The notes under the pieces: model-generated
What the model saw: the letters and a program-made list of their open reading frames with translations, nothing else
The model's database searches: none
Told to the model about the DNA's origin: nothing
Source of the DNA: CAWBCI01 sp963787195
GTDB lineage: Bacteria > Bacteroidota > Bacteroidia > Bacteroidales > JAGOPY01
Assembly: GCA_963787195.1 (NCBI GenBank)
Contig: CAWBCI010000087.1
Span: forward strand, 3,159-67,158
Reading direction: 5' to 3'
Length of the DNA: 64,000 nt
Shown here: in pieces, positions 52,741 through 62,822 of the stretch
Layout: each line of letters begins with the position of its first letter
Position numbering within the stretch: position 1 is the first letter of the stretch
Position numbers and translations under genes: made by a program

Positions 52741-55584
52741 ATGAATATGCTTAAAAAATATTTTGAGCGCGTACTCAGAAATATGTTTGATATTCGTGAA
52801 GGCGAGTACCGGAGAGCCATATTGATGCAGTTGAATATTTTCCTGATCATTTCCACGCTGCTCATTGTAAAACCTGCAGTAAACGGTTTATTCCTGGCCA
52901 AATTAGGTGCTGAAAAACTACCCCTGGCCTTTGTTCTTGTCGCTGTATTTGCGGGTCTTCTCTCCTTATTATATTCAAGGGTATTATCACGTATACCCAT
53001 GAATGTGATCATAGTACGCACTTTGTTTTTTTCAGTCATTAGTCTCATCATCTTCGGGGTCTTACTCAGGCTTAATTTTCTTGAAGGCTGGATATTATAT
53101 CTTTTCTACATTTGGGTAGCTATTTTTGCTGTGCTTTCGGCATCCCAGTTTTGGGTACTGGCCAATATTGTTTTCAATCCTAGGGAAGCTAAAAGACTCT
53201 TTGGATTTATCGGGGCTGGAGCAATTGCCGGTGGGATATTCGGTGGATATCTTACCTCTTTGATCGCGGATCTGATAGATAGCGAAAACCTGATTTTCAT
53301 CGCCGCTTTTCTACTTCTTTTCAGTATCCCAATAACCCAGACAATTTGGAAAAAAGAAGTTTTACCTAACCAGACCAAATTTCAAAGAAAAAATAGGATT
53401 AAAGGCTTTGAAGCCAATCCGCTGGCCCTGATCAGAAAATCCAAACACCTTAGCTATCTTGCTATTGTAATCGGGATAAGTGTTATTGTTGCAAAATTGG
53501 TGGATTACCAGTTCAGTGCGATTGCTTCGGCAAATATCCATAACCCTGATGAACTTACCGCCTTTTTTGGCTTTTGGTTTTCAAACTTTAATGTAATTTC
53601 CCTGCTCATCCAACTCTTCCTCACCCGAAAACTTGTCGGAGTTTTCGGGGTTGGAACATCTCTCTTCTTTCTTCCATTCGGAATTATGTTGGGGGCTTCC
53701 CTTGTATTGGTTTTCCCGGAACTGTGGGCAGTTATCTTTTTGAAACTAATCGACGGGAGCCTTAAACAATCCGTCAATAAATCCGCTATAGAACTTATGG
53801 CCCTTCCAATTCCCCTGGAAATAAAAAATCAGACCAAGAGCTTTATTGATGTATTTATTGATAGCGCTGCAACAGGTATAGGAGGTTTGATCCTGATTTT
53901 TCTGGTGACCGGGCTGGAATTGTCAACCCGTTTTATTAGCCTGATGATCTTAGCCTTGTTTTTGGTATGGGTATATTTTGCAAGAAAGATCCGCCTGGAA
54001 TATATTCAGTCTTTCAAATTAAAAGTAGAGCAACATAAAGATACTGTTAAGAAAAAAAATGCTTTTGATTTTTCAAATGAATCAGTTTTAAGCGGCTTGA
54101 CCAAGGTATTGCAAAATGGAAGCGAGAAGCAAGTCATTTTCATTCTCCGGAAAATTAAAGAAGTACCTGATAGCAGGCTATTTGATGAGGTGACTAAATT
54201 GATTAAACATCCTTCACCACATATCCGTGCCGAGGCATTACAATGCCTGTATTTTTTCAGGAACAGACCTGTCATAGACAGCATATTGCCCTTGATAAAT
54301 GATCCGGACCAGCAAGTTAAGTCGGCAGCATTTGAATACCTGATCGCCCATGTGCCGGAAAACCAGGAAGATTTGTTTATTAAATATCTTCAGGACAAGG
54401 ATTACATGGTGAGAGGTGCTGCCTTGATAAGCCTTGCTATAGAAACCCGCGACAATCCGGAATTAAGAGCCAAATTTGACCTGGGAAGAAGGATTTCAAA
54501 AAAAATCGATAGCCTGCCTGGATTAAAAAATCCGGAGGAAATCAGATTCAGGAAACAGGTTATTTTAAAATCTATTGGCCAGGCCAAAATCCCCGGTTTC
54601 TATTCAATTATTGAGGGCTATATGCAGGATGAAGATCCGGAGGTTGTGAAGCAAGCTATTCTATCAGCCGGCAATACTATGAGCCCGGAATTTATCAATA
54701 AACTATCTGTCTTTTTGGAACAGACCATATACAAAGAACAGGCAAAAACTGCCTTTCTGAATTATGGCCCTTATATTATCGAAAGTTTTGGGGAAATAAT
54801 CAGGAATGAAACATGGAGCCTGGATTTATTGCATGAGATTCCTTCAGTAGCTGAAAAAATTGGGACACAAGCTTCGGTAGAACTTTTGTTTAATTTGCTT
54901 GACCATAATGATATTGGCTTGAAGTTGGAAGCCCTGCGTTCTCTGAATAACCTCAAAATTAATCATTCCCAGCTAAGGTTCCATCACAAGGATGTCTTCA
55001 GACGGATCATGGAGGAGGCACATTTATATATGGAAACTCTCGCAGCTCTATACATGCAAACAAGTGCAATTAAAAAAGATGAAAGCCCTGACGAGGAAAA
55101 ACTGCAAAAACAAGCTGAAGCACGCACAGGCCTGATTTTTTTACTGGAGCGCCGGCTGGATGGAAATCTCGAAAGGATATTCAGACTGCTGGGACTTAAA
55201 TATCCTCCCGATGACATATTCAACATTTATCAGGGTTTGCAAAGTAAAAAAGAGGATACCCGGATCAATGCCGTTGAATTTCTTGACAACCTACTGGAAA
55301 CGAACCTCAAAAGAGTCCTGATACCTATTGTGGAAACTGCTCTTCTGGACAGTATATCGGAAAATGCAATTAAGAATCTGAACCTGAAGATCCCGGATGA
55401 ATTTGAGTGCCTTAAATTGTTGCTTGGCGGGAATGATGTGAGAATTAACATATCAGCATTATACCTGATCATTCAACTTGATAATAAAAAATATATTCCC
55501 CTTGTGGCTCATCATACCCAAAGTGAGAATCCCAAAATCAGGAGCTTAGCTAAGGAAACCCTGACGGCCCTGCTAAAGAACTGA
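52741..55584 (+). CDS. ATP/ADP translocase-like transporter with C-terminal HEAT repeats
   Basis: A 947-residue protein. Residues about 20-430 have 12 helices in the style of the bacterial/plastid ATP:ADP antiporter (TLC) family (NIFLIISTLLIVKPAVNGLFLAKLG, LIDGSLKQSVNKSAIELMALPI). Residues about 450-947 are helical HEAT-like repeats (for example LIKHPSPHIRAEALQCLYF and LQDKDYMVRGAALISLAI). In obligate intracellular bacteria such carriers import ATP. In a free-living cell it could exchange nucleotides across the inner membrane or act on another substrate. It ends next to the convergent secreted hydrolase gene. Confidence 0.8.
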   Translation: MNMLKKYFERVLRNMFDIREGEYRRAILMQLNIFLIISTLLIVKPAVNGLFLAKLGAEKLPLAFVLVAVFAGLLSLLYSRVLSRIPMNVIIVRTLFFSVISLIIFGVLLRLNFLEGWILYLFYIWVAIFAVLSASQFWVLANIVFNPREAKRLFGFIGAGAIAGGIFGGYLTSLIADLIDSENLIFIAAFLLLFSIPITQTIWKKEVLPNQTKFQRKNRIKGFEANPLALIRKSKHLSYLAIVIGISVIVAKLVDYQFSAIASANIHNPDELTAFFGFWFSNFNVISLLIQLFLTRKLVGVFGVGTSLFFLPFGIMLGASLVLVFPELWAVIFLKLIDGSLKQSVNKSAIELMALPIPLEIKNQTKSFIDVFIDSAATGIGGLILIFLVTGLELSTRFISLMILALFLVWVYFARKIRLEYIQSFKLKVEQHKDTVKKKNAFDFSNESVLSGLTKVLQNGSEKQVIFILRKIKEVPDSRLFDEVTKLIKHPSPHIRAEALQCLYFFRNRPVIDSILPLINDPDQQVKSAAFEYLIAHVPENQEDLFIKYLQDKDYMVRGAALISLAIETRDNPELRAKFDLGRRISKKIDSLPGLKNPEEIRFRKQVILKSIGQAKIPGFYSIIEGYMQDEDPEVVKQAILSAGNTMSPEFINKLSVFLEQTIYKEQAKTAFLNYGPYIIESFGEIIRNETWSLDLLHEIPSVAEKIGTQASVELLFNLLDHNDIGLKLEALRSLNNLKINHSQLRFHHKDVFRRIMEEAHLYMETLAALYMQTSAIKKDESPDEEKLQKQAEARTGLIFLLERRLDGNLERIFRLLGLKYPPDDIFNIYQGLQSKKEDTRINAVEFLDNLLETNLKRVLIPIVETALLDSISENAIKNLNLKIPDEFECLKLLLGGNDVRINISALYLIIQLDNKKYIPLVAHHTQSENPKIRSLAKETLTALLKN

Positions 55585-56841
55585 TCATTTTTTCCGGATT
55601 ATCCTGTCGATTTGTGTGGCAAGGGCAAAATGGTCGTTGGCTGAATTTTTCCTCAATACATTTGACATAAGAGTTACCATGTAAATGCTTCCATCGGGCT
55701 GCTCAACTTCTACCACTGAATTCATATAATTATCGACATTACCCTGGTATTTCTTACAAACAAATCCTTCTTCCTTCTTGCATTTATAAAGACTTCCCGA
55801 CTTGAAATAAACGGCTGCACTATCGAGGGCAGTTGATGCCGCATAACGGATACGCCTGTCAGTGGAATAAAGAAGTCGTTTAATTTCAAGACTGGATTGG
55901 GGGTCAACAATTTTGCCCCTTTCCAAAGCCACCATGAATTTCATTAAACCGTAAGGACTGGCGATTGTCCCGCCTTCGCCCGGTACAATTTGCTTTGCGT
56001 CTCGGGTAAACATGCTTCCAAGCTTAAATTCGGCCTCTGTAATCCCAAGTGCCCTCAAGGGTCCGTTCACCACTTTCATGGCTATATCCCTAAGCTCGGA
56101 TTTTGATTTTGTCCTGAAGAATTCGGCTTCCTGTTCTGAAGTAGGTGGATAATCCGCCCCGAAAGCATGCATCAGCATCACTTCTTTCCAGACTATACTT
56201 GCAGCAGCATTATTGCTCACAGAAATCATATGATCGGCCCATTCATAAAGGGAAAAAGTATCATTTTCCTGAACTATTTTCTTAATTAACTTTTGAGTTT
56301 CGATATTATAAAAAGGCACAGTATGCTCATCATAATTGGCCCATTTTCCTGCGCGGACCATGCGATTTCTCAAGGCTTCCTGCCGCTTTTCGAATGAATC
56401 GGGATAGAGTTTCTGCAATTCGTTAAATAAACCTGCGATGACCGCCAGCTTTGCCACACTTCCAGGCATAAATCCTCTTTTCTCCATGCGTTGAGCATAC
56501 CTGATCGGTTTCCCGGGAGTAATATCAAGCAGGCAAATGGAATAACTATCATCCATATTGGGAAAGAGGGCATTAATGGCCTTTTGCAGGGCCTGATCGG
56601 GTGGAGGGAAATTTTCCAGGCTGTCGCCTCTTGCATTCATTAAATTAAGGTGGATATCCTGCACCGATTTTCTTGCACCGGGCACCGGCATTTTATCTTT
56701 AACAGCTCCCAGCATAATCAATTGCAGGCGCACAAGTCGCCTGATTCCTGTAAGATAATAACCATCGTAAGGGTAAGCAACAGATTCTCCCTGCAAGGCA
56801 AGCAGCAGTATTGATAGTATGATCAGTCTGATTGTTTTCAT
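55585..56841 (-). CDS. Secreted beta-lactamase-fold serine hydrolase
   Basis: A 418-residue protein with a signal peptide (cleavage near GESVA-Y). Motifs are SVAK in MPGSVAKLAVI, SNN in ISVSNNAAASIVW, and KSG in VYFKSGSLYKC. Two Cys (KCKKEEGFVCKK) close to KSG could form a disulfide. The overall pattern is a PBP/beta-lactamase relative, the second within 4 kb. It ends one base from the translocase gene (convergent), and starts 2 bp after the end of the dikinase gene, so it is the second gene of that transcript. Confidence 0.8.
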   Translation of the reverse strand: MKTIRLIILSILLLALQGESVAYPYDGYYLTGIRRLVRLQLIMLGAVKDKMPVPGARKSVQDIHLNLMNARGDSLENFPPPDQALQKAINALFPNMDDSYSICLLDITPGKPIRYAQRMEKRGFMPGSVAKLAVIAGLFNELQKLYPDSFEKRQEALRNRMVRAGKWANYDEHTVPFYNIETQKLIKKIVQENDTFSLYEWADHMISVSNNAAASIVWKEVMLMHAFGADYPPTSEQEAEFFRTKSKSELRDIAMKVVNGPLRALGITEAEFKLGSMFTRDAKQIVPGEGGTIASPYGLMKFMVALERGKIVDPQSSLEIKRLLYSTDRRIRYAASTALDSAAVYFKSGSLYKCKKEEGFVCKKYQGNVDNYMNSVVEVEQPDGSIYMVTLMSNVLRKNSANDHFALATQIDRIIRKK

Positions 56842-56843
56842 AT

Positions 56844-59742
56844 CTAGGGTAATGAGGTATTTAGATTGATAGTCTGTCCATCTGGTATCAACGGAGTTAT
56901 CGATTTTAAGTATTCCGAACGAAGGGCATTTTTATTCTCCACGAAAGGCCTGATCTGGAATAAGCAAATCTTATCGTCCTTAAAGCCCAGTTCGATATCG
57001 AAAGGGCCTGTGGATTTTGAGTATGGATCGGAGCCCATTTTCTGCCTGACCTGTCCGGCAAATTCCCTGATTTGCACTAAATTTTTTTCAGAGAGGATGG
57101 GCTCATTAAAAGTCGCTGCTATTTTCACAGTTCCCCCACTTGAGGGTAGTGAAGTATAATAAGCCTCGCGGCAGGGAGAAAGTAAAACATTTTCTCCATT
57201 AGCCTTAAGCAGATATGATTCGGCGGCCTGGCCTTCAACAGCGCCACCGGCCCCACGGCTGAAGGCTATGGTAAGGTCGTTCTCCGTGTCTGTCATTATA
57301 CCTTTGGTAATCAACACGCCCGAATAATCCACATTTACACCCGGAATAATGAGAATGGAAGGATACACGTTTTCAGGATTCAGTAAATAGCGCTGCCTCC
57401 ACTTGTAACTTCTTTCAAGATAAGGTGAAGCCCAAACTTCCTCAATACCATCCAGAATTTTTTCCCTTTCTAAGACATTGAATAAGGTCAGGTTCAATCC
57501 TGCGCCGGTAAAATCCTTCAGGTCCTCCATATTGGTATCGCTTCTGAGGAAAACCGGAATATCCCCAATCTTCTTCCCCAAAATACTTGCAAAAGATTGT
57601 TCCAGATCAGAAACAAAATCAGGTCTTAATGGCATTGTTCTGATATCTTTCCTCAACACCTCCAATTCGGAGAGGATATATGCATCAATTTCGCCTTCAC
57701 TTATACCTTGCTTCGACATTTCTTCCGCCTTTTTAAAAGCAGTGTTCAGGAATTCCCAATAACTTATCCCTTTTCCGGGAATGATCTGTTGCATATGCTG
57801 ATAAAAAATCCCGAAAGGAATTATAAAACCCTCTACTACATAATCGGGGAATAAATGCTTCAATTGTCCGAGATTGGCAGCTTTGGGGCCACATAGTATA
57901 CCCGACTGACTCGAATTTACATTCCGGAGGTTTAAAATTTTGCTTTGTTTAAGATCGATTTTATCGACAGGGACCTTTATTTTTTCCTCATTTCTCTTCT
58001 TTGTTTCAAACAATTTTTTCTCAATGGCAGTCATCTGGTCGGCAGCTTTCATGATAACCGTTCCTTTATAAGAAACGGCATAGAACACTTTCTTTCCATT
58101 ATATTTTTTAAGATCTTCAAGGTTTTCCGAAGAAATTACCGCATTGGGAATACCAAGATTTCGCGCAAGTAATTGCACATGCGAAACCATATTCCCTTCG
58201 GTAACCGTGGCAATACCCGCAACCGGTTTCAGATCGGCCGGAGGATGATTAAAAACATATATTTTATCCCCCGAAATATTAGTATTCTCATTTATTTCAT
58301 TGATTACAACAAGTTCCCCCAGGGCGTAGCCTGGATTTATTCCCCTGATATGGCTTTGCCCTTTGATATCCATCACATTATTCGAAAGATGGGCCTGGAC
58401 CGAAATAAAATCTCCCAGTTCACTCACGCAATTTCCAAGGGGAAGCATTACTGAAGATCTGATCATATCATCGTTAAAGCCTTGCACGAGTGGCTCAAAC
58501 CCGCTATACAGATCAATTACATCTTTATAAACACCCCGGGGCATTGCGGCCCCCCATTCGATCATTCTCCTGGAATTTTCCAGGATATTATTTAAATCCT
58601 TTAACGGAATAAATTGCGCTTCCGGGGTTTGGAGAAAAGTTCTCAGTTTTTCCCATTCCCATAATTCAATATATCCGGCGCCTGCCGATGCCATTCCTAA
58701 GTAATAGGTTTTATTCAGCAGATCCTGCAATGTATTGTTTTTCCAGGATCCTGTTTCCCTGAAAAGGATTTCCTCCAGTCTGAGAGAAATATCGAGTAAA
58801 GCCAATCGTCCGGAACTTTTAGGAATTGATAGGATTTGTTCACGGATAAGCCAAATCAATTTAGATAGTTCGATGTTTTTATCCTGGGCTGATAACTTAT
58901 TGTACTGGTCAATTAGCCTTTGAAGGGATTTTCCAACTTCACTGTCTTTCGGAATATATTTCAGATATTTTTTTAAGGAATTCAAATCGGCCGGCTGATA
59001 GATGCTTTCCATGTTACGGATCAACTCGTCCATTTTCTTTAGCTGTTCAGGATTGAGCTTGTTTTTATTAGCTTCCTTGAACTGTTTAACAGTTATGATA
59101 TCTTCAGGGCCCGGCTGTCCATGGATTTTTATCCGGATATTTAAGAAGGCAGGGATACTGTCGGAAAGTTCTTTGGATATGGAACGGACCATTTGAGTCT
59201 TGCTTTCATCACCCTGGTGCGGAATATCCTTTGCCGCTTCACGTATCAGGAAAAAGTTTTGTTTTATGTTTTGATCATCTGCAAGAAGCCACTTAAAAAA
59301 ATCGACCCCCCAATTTTCCTCATCCTCAGCCTGCACGGCACCACGATAAAATTGAGCTCTCTTTAAAATCCATCCATTATCGGTCCTGAATAGATATTTT
59401 TCGATCTGGTATTGCTTCAGTCGTGAATGGAAATTATTTGTATCCCAGAAATCATTAAAATCAGTTGTAGCAAGGATTTGGCCCAGGTAGATATGCCTGC
59501 TTTTTGCAAGTGACACAACCTCGTCTTTATAGCGGGCTCTTTGCAAACCCGGTTCCGGACAGCGTTCCTGGGGAGGCAGGGTCGTCCCGTCGGAACAAAA
59601 CCAGCGTATGTCCTTGTAAGGGCCTTTCAGATCTATTCTTATAAGCCTCAAGCATATTTTTAATCTGGCTGTTATCCGGTATTTGAGGCCACACCACGAG
59701 TGGTGCTAACAAATATAGTATGGCGATTAAAATCTTTTTCAT
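56844..59742 (-). CDS. Exported PEP-synthase/glucan-water-dikinase-like protein (one N-terminal frameshift)
   Basis: About 965 residues from the ATG at 59742. A signal peptide (MKKILIAILYLLAPLVVW) is read in one frame. After a break near 59640 the second frame holds the rest. Domains are an unrecognised N-terminal region (about 30-440), a phosphohistidine swivel domain (TEGNMVSHVQLLARNLGIPN), and a C-terminal ATP-binding PPDK_N domain (GPKAANLGQL, VFLRSDTNMEDL, FSRGAGGAVEGQ, FQIRPF). Swivel before ATP-binding domain is the order of glucan water dikinase, not of PEP synthase, and no PEP-binding barrel is seen. An exported dikinase would need ATP outside the cytoplasm. Confidence 0.75.
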
Positions 59743-59772
59743 CAGTTTTAAGGATATCGGGATTGAATGTAC

Positions 59773-59827
59773 AAAAAAAAAGTGCAAGATGCGAAGCTTA
59801 TAAATAACGAAGCAACGCAGCTTGCAC
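59773..59827 (-). terminator. Intrinsic terminator of mscL
   Basis: The arms GTGCAAGATGCG (59782-59793) / CGCAGCTTGCAC (59816-59827) pair with one mismatch. On the minus strand they are followed by nine T (59781-59773). It ends 31 bp before the dikinase start. Confidence 0.8.
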
Positions 59828-59853
59828 AAATAAATCTGTTTTTACCTTTTACT

Positions 59854-60279
59854 TTATTTTTTCAATAAATCGCGGATCTCAGTTAGTAAAATTTCTTCTT
59901 TTGTAGGGGCAGGAGGAGCTTCGGGGGCGGCTTCTTCTTTCTTTTCAAATCTCTCTTTCACAGTGTTATAGAATTTAACGACAAGGAATATAGCAAAAGA
60001 CACGATGAGAAAAGTGATGATGGTATTGATAAAAACGCCGTATGCTATAGCTACTTCAGCGACTCCATCACCCGCTCCGGCAACTGATTCAGCTATTCCA
60101 GGCTGAAGTACAACTTTAAGTGTCGAGAAATCAACTCCACCTAAGAGCAAGCCAATTGGCGGCATCAGGATGTCGTTCACAAAAGATTTCACGATAGCTC
60201 CGAAATAAAGGGCCATGATCAAACCAACGGCCATCTCCAATACATTACCCCTTAGGATAAATTTCTTAAATTCATTCAT
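59854..60279 (-). CDS. mscL: Large-conductance mechanosensitive channel MscL
   Basis: A 141-residue MscL. The amphipathic start and TM1 are MNEFKKFILRGNVLEMAVGLIMALYFGAIV, the second helix is YGVFINTIITFLIVSFAIFLVVKFYN, and the C-terminal helical bundle includes an acidic/Pro linker (EEAAPEAPPAPTKEEILL). It opens on hypo-osmotic shock as a pentamer. It is monocistronic with its own terminator. Confidence 0.95.
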   Translation of the reverse strand: MNEFKKFILRGNVLEMAVGLIMALYFGAIVKSFVNDILMPPIGLLLGGVDFSTLKVVLQPGIAESVAGAGDGVAEVAIAYGVFINTIITFLIVSFAIFLVVKFYNTVKERFEKKEEAAPEAPPAPTKEEILLTEIRDLLKK

Positions 60280-60366
60280 GTTTCTGGTTGTTTAGTTTAT
60301 AATTGGGTAAAAGGGAAAATTCAGTATAAATATATTCAATAAACGGATTATGTGCAAAAAATGTTT

Positions 60367-60394
60367 GGGTATTGGATATTAGGTATTAGGTATT
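60367..60394. repeat. Heptamer array GGGTATT-type x4
   Basis: GGGTATT, GGATATT, AGGTATT twice. Related units recur at 60486-60506 (GGGTATT, GGCTATT, GGTTAAT). They are part of the gene-free stretch 60280-60881. Confidence 0.8.
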
Positions 60395-60410
60395 GGGAAT
60401 AAATAATAAA

Positions 60411-60484
60411 GTCACCCTTCTCAGTTGCGGAGAAAACCTGTCCCGCTTTTTGCGGGAGGACAGGGATGAGGTCATAATGGGTGA
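60411..60484. repeat. Imperfect palindromic element
   Basis: The outer arms CACCC (start) and GGGTG (end) enclose a strong hairpin, CCTGTCCCGC-TTTTT-GCGGGAGGACAGG, giving a cruciform-like structure of about 70 bp. It may be a REP-type element. Confidence 0.5.
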
Positions 60485-60666
60485 CGGGTATTGGCTATTG
60501 GTTAATGGTTTTAGGATTTTGGTGATTCTTGGAGCTTTAGTGCCTCCGTGGCTATAAAAAAAAATAGAATAGCCAGGATTTTTTAGCCACAAAAGCACTG
60601 ATGCACTGAGGATTACACGGAATTTGAATTCTAAATTTTTCATGATTACTGCCATGTCTGGGTGAA

Positions 60667-60783
60667 TGCTGACTGACGACTGCTGACTGGCGACTGCTGA
60701 CTGCTGACTGACGACATATTAATAAGATTTGGGACTTGTCTTTTGGGATTTATTTGTCTTTTGGGATTTGTCTTTTGGGATTT
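60667..60783. repeat. Heptamer array TGCTGAC-type x7 followed by a 14-bp repeat x3
   Basis: 60667-60715 holds seven 7-bp units (TGCTGAC and variants TGACGAC, TGGCGAC). At 60738, 60756 and 60770 the 14-bp GTCTTTTGGGATTT is repeated. The array lies about 100 bp upstream of parE. The TGCTGAC unit is the same as at 38240-38274. Confidence 0.88.
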
Positions 60784-60881
60784 CCCCACGTTTTGAACAA
60801 AATTTTCTTCATAAGTTTTCCCCGGGAACATCATAATTTCCGGATGTTCTCGTTACTTTTACAGCCAAACGCTCAAGAAAG

Positions 60882-62753
60882 ATGACTGAAAAATATAATG
60901 AAGAGAGCATACGATCATTAGACTGGAAAGAACATATCCGGCTGAGGCCCGGAATGTATATCGGAAAGCTGGGTGACGGAGCTTCGCAAGACGACGGAAT
61001 TTATGTCCTTATCAAAGAGATCATCGATAATTCTATTGATGAGCATGTGATGGGGAATGGAAATAAGATAGATGTATCCATTAAAGAAGGGACGGTCAGC
61101 ATACGCGATTACGGAAGGGGCATGCCCCTGGGTAAGGTGATTGATTGTGTCTCAAAGATTAATACAGGTGCAAAATACGATTCCAAGGTATTCAAGAAAG
61201 CCGTGGGCTTGAATGGGGTTGGTTCGAAGGCGGTAAACGCCATGTCGGCATGGTTCAGGGCACAATCGGTGAGGGAAGGCAAAACCAAGATAGTGGAATA
61301 CGAAAGAGGCGAACTGATACTGGATGAAAAGATACAGGACAGCGACCTGGAACCCGGTACCATCATCACTTTCATCCCGGACGATAAGATTTTCGGACAT
61401 TTTCACTTTATCACAGAATACGTCGAGAAACTCCTCTGGAACTATGCTTTTCTGAATACCGGACTGGCCATTTATTTCAACGGACAGAAATTCCAGGCCA
61501 AAAACGGCTTGCAGGACCTGCTAAACCGCTATATCAACGGGAATGGCGGGCCCATCTACCCTATCATCCATATCAGCGAAGATGATTTTGAATGTGCTTT
61601 CACCCATAGTTCCAAGCAATACGGCGAAGAATACTATTCCTTTGTAAACGGGCAGTTCACCCCACAGGGCGGGAACCATCTGCAGTCATTCAGGGAAGCG
61701 ATTGTGAAGACCATCCGTGAATTTTACAATAAAGATTATGATACCAATGATATCCGGACATCCATCATCGCGGCCATCAGCCTGAAGGTACAGGAGCCGG
61801 TTTTTGAGTCTCAGACCAAGACCAAGCTGGGCTCCCTGCATATGGAACCGAATGGCCAGACTATCCGGAATTATATTACCGATATTATTAAAAGGAACCT
61901 TGATAACTACCTCCATATCAATCCCGAAACTGCCGAGGCACTTCAATCCAAAATATTGCAGTCGGAGAAGGAACGCAAGGATATGGCCGATATCAAGAAA
62001 CTGGCCAAGGAAAGCGTGAAGAAGGCCAGTCTGCACAACAAGAAGCTGCGCGACTGTAAGATCCATTACAACAGCAACCACGAGCGCAAGATGGATTCAT
62101 CCATCTTCATCACCGAGGGGGACAGCGCCAGTGGTTCCATCACCAAGGCCCGGGATGTGGAGACCCAGGCAGTTTTCAGCCTAAAAGGCAAGCCCCTGAA
62201 CTGTTACGGCCTGAGTAAAAGGATCGTCTATCAGAATGAAGAATTCAATCTTTTGCAGGCGGCGCTTAACATAGACGAAAGCCTGGAGAACCTTAGATAC
62301 AACAACATCATCATAGCTACGGATGCGGATGTCGACGGGATGCATATCCGGCTCTTGCTGATGACCTTCTTCCTGCAATTCTATCCTGACCTTGTGAAAG
62401 CTGGCCATGTTTACATTTTACAGACTCCCCTGTTCCGGGTCCGGAACAAGAAGGAGACCATTTATTGTTACAGTCCGGAGGAGAAGCTGGCCGCATTGGA
62501 TAAACTGGGACATAATGCCGAGATCACCCGTTTCAAAGGACTGGGTGAGATCAGTCCGAACGAGTTCCAGCATTTCATCGGTGCCAGTATCCGGCTTGAG
62601 CCGGTGCTGATGGAAAGGGAATCCTCCATCAAGACATTGCTTGAATTTTACATGGGTAAAAACACACCCGACCGGCAGAATTTCATCATCGACCACCTGC
62701 GCATTGAAGAGGATATTTTGTCGGAGGAAGAGGTCGTGTTGGAAGAACTCTAA
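60882..62753 (+). CDS. parE: DNA topoisomerase IV subunit B
   Basis: A 623-residue type IIA topoisomerase ATPase subunit. GHKL ATPase motifs are EIIDNSIDEHVMG, DYGRGMPLG and GLNGVGSKAVNAMS. The TOPRIM part has ITEGDSASGS and TDADVDGMHIRLLL, and the C-terminal FKGLGEISPNEF matches. The short start RSLDWKEHIRLRPGMYIG fits the ParE of Bacteroidota more than GyrB. The partner parC is expected nearby but would lie beyond the repeat array, outside the window. Confidence 0.92.
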   Translation: MTEKYNEESIRSLDWKEHIRLRPGMYIGKLGDGASQDDGIYVLIKEIIDNSIDEHVMGNGNKIDVSIKEGTVSIRDYGRGMPLGKVIDCVSKINTGAKYDSKVFKKAVGLNGVGSKAVNAMSAWFRAQSVREGKTKIVEYERGELILDEKIQDSDLEPGTIITFIPDDKIFGHFHFITEYVEKLLWNYAFLNTGLAIYFNGQKFQAKNGLQDLLNRYINGNGGPIYPIIHISEDDFECAFTHSSKQYGEEYYSFVNGQFTPQGGNHLQSFREAIVKTIREFYNKDYDTNDIRTSIIAAISLKVQEPVFESQTKTKLGSLHMEPNGQTIRNYITDIIKRNLDNYLHINPETAEALQSKILQSEKERKDMADIKKLAKESVKKASLHNKKLRDCKIHYNSNHERKMDSSIFITEGDSASGSITKARDVETQAVFSLKGKPLNCYGLSKRIVYQNEEFNLLQAALNIDESLENLRYNNIIIATDADVDGMHIRLLLMTFFLQFYPDLVKAGHVYILQTPLFRVRNKKETIYCYSPEEKLAALDKLGHNAEITRFKGLGEISPNEFQHFIGASIRLEPVLMERESSIKTLLEFYMGKNTPDRQNFIIDHLRIEEDILSEEEVVLEEL

Positions 62754-62822
62754 GTTTTCAAGCTAACTTAGATTAAAAGCCCCAGGCAACTCATTTCTCA
62801 TTTCACTATGACATTTCACATT

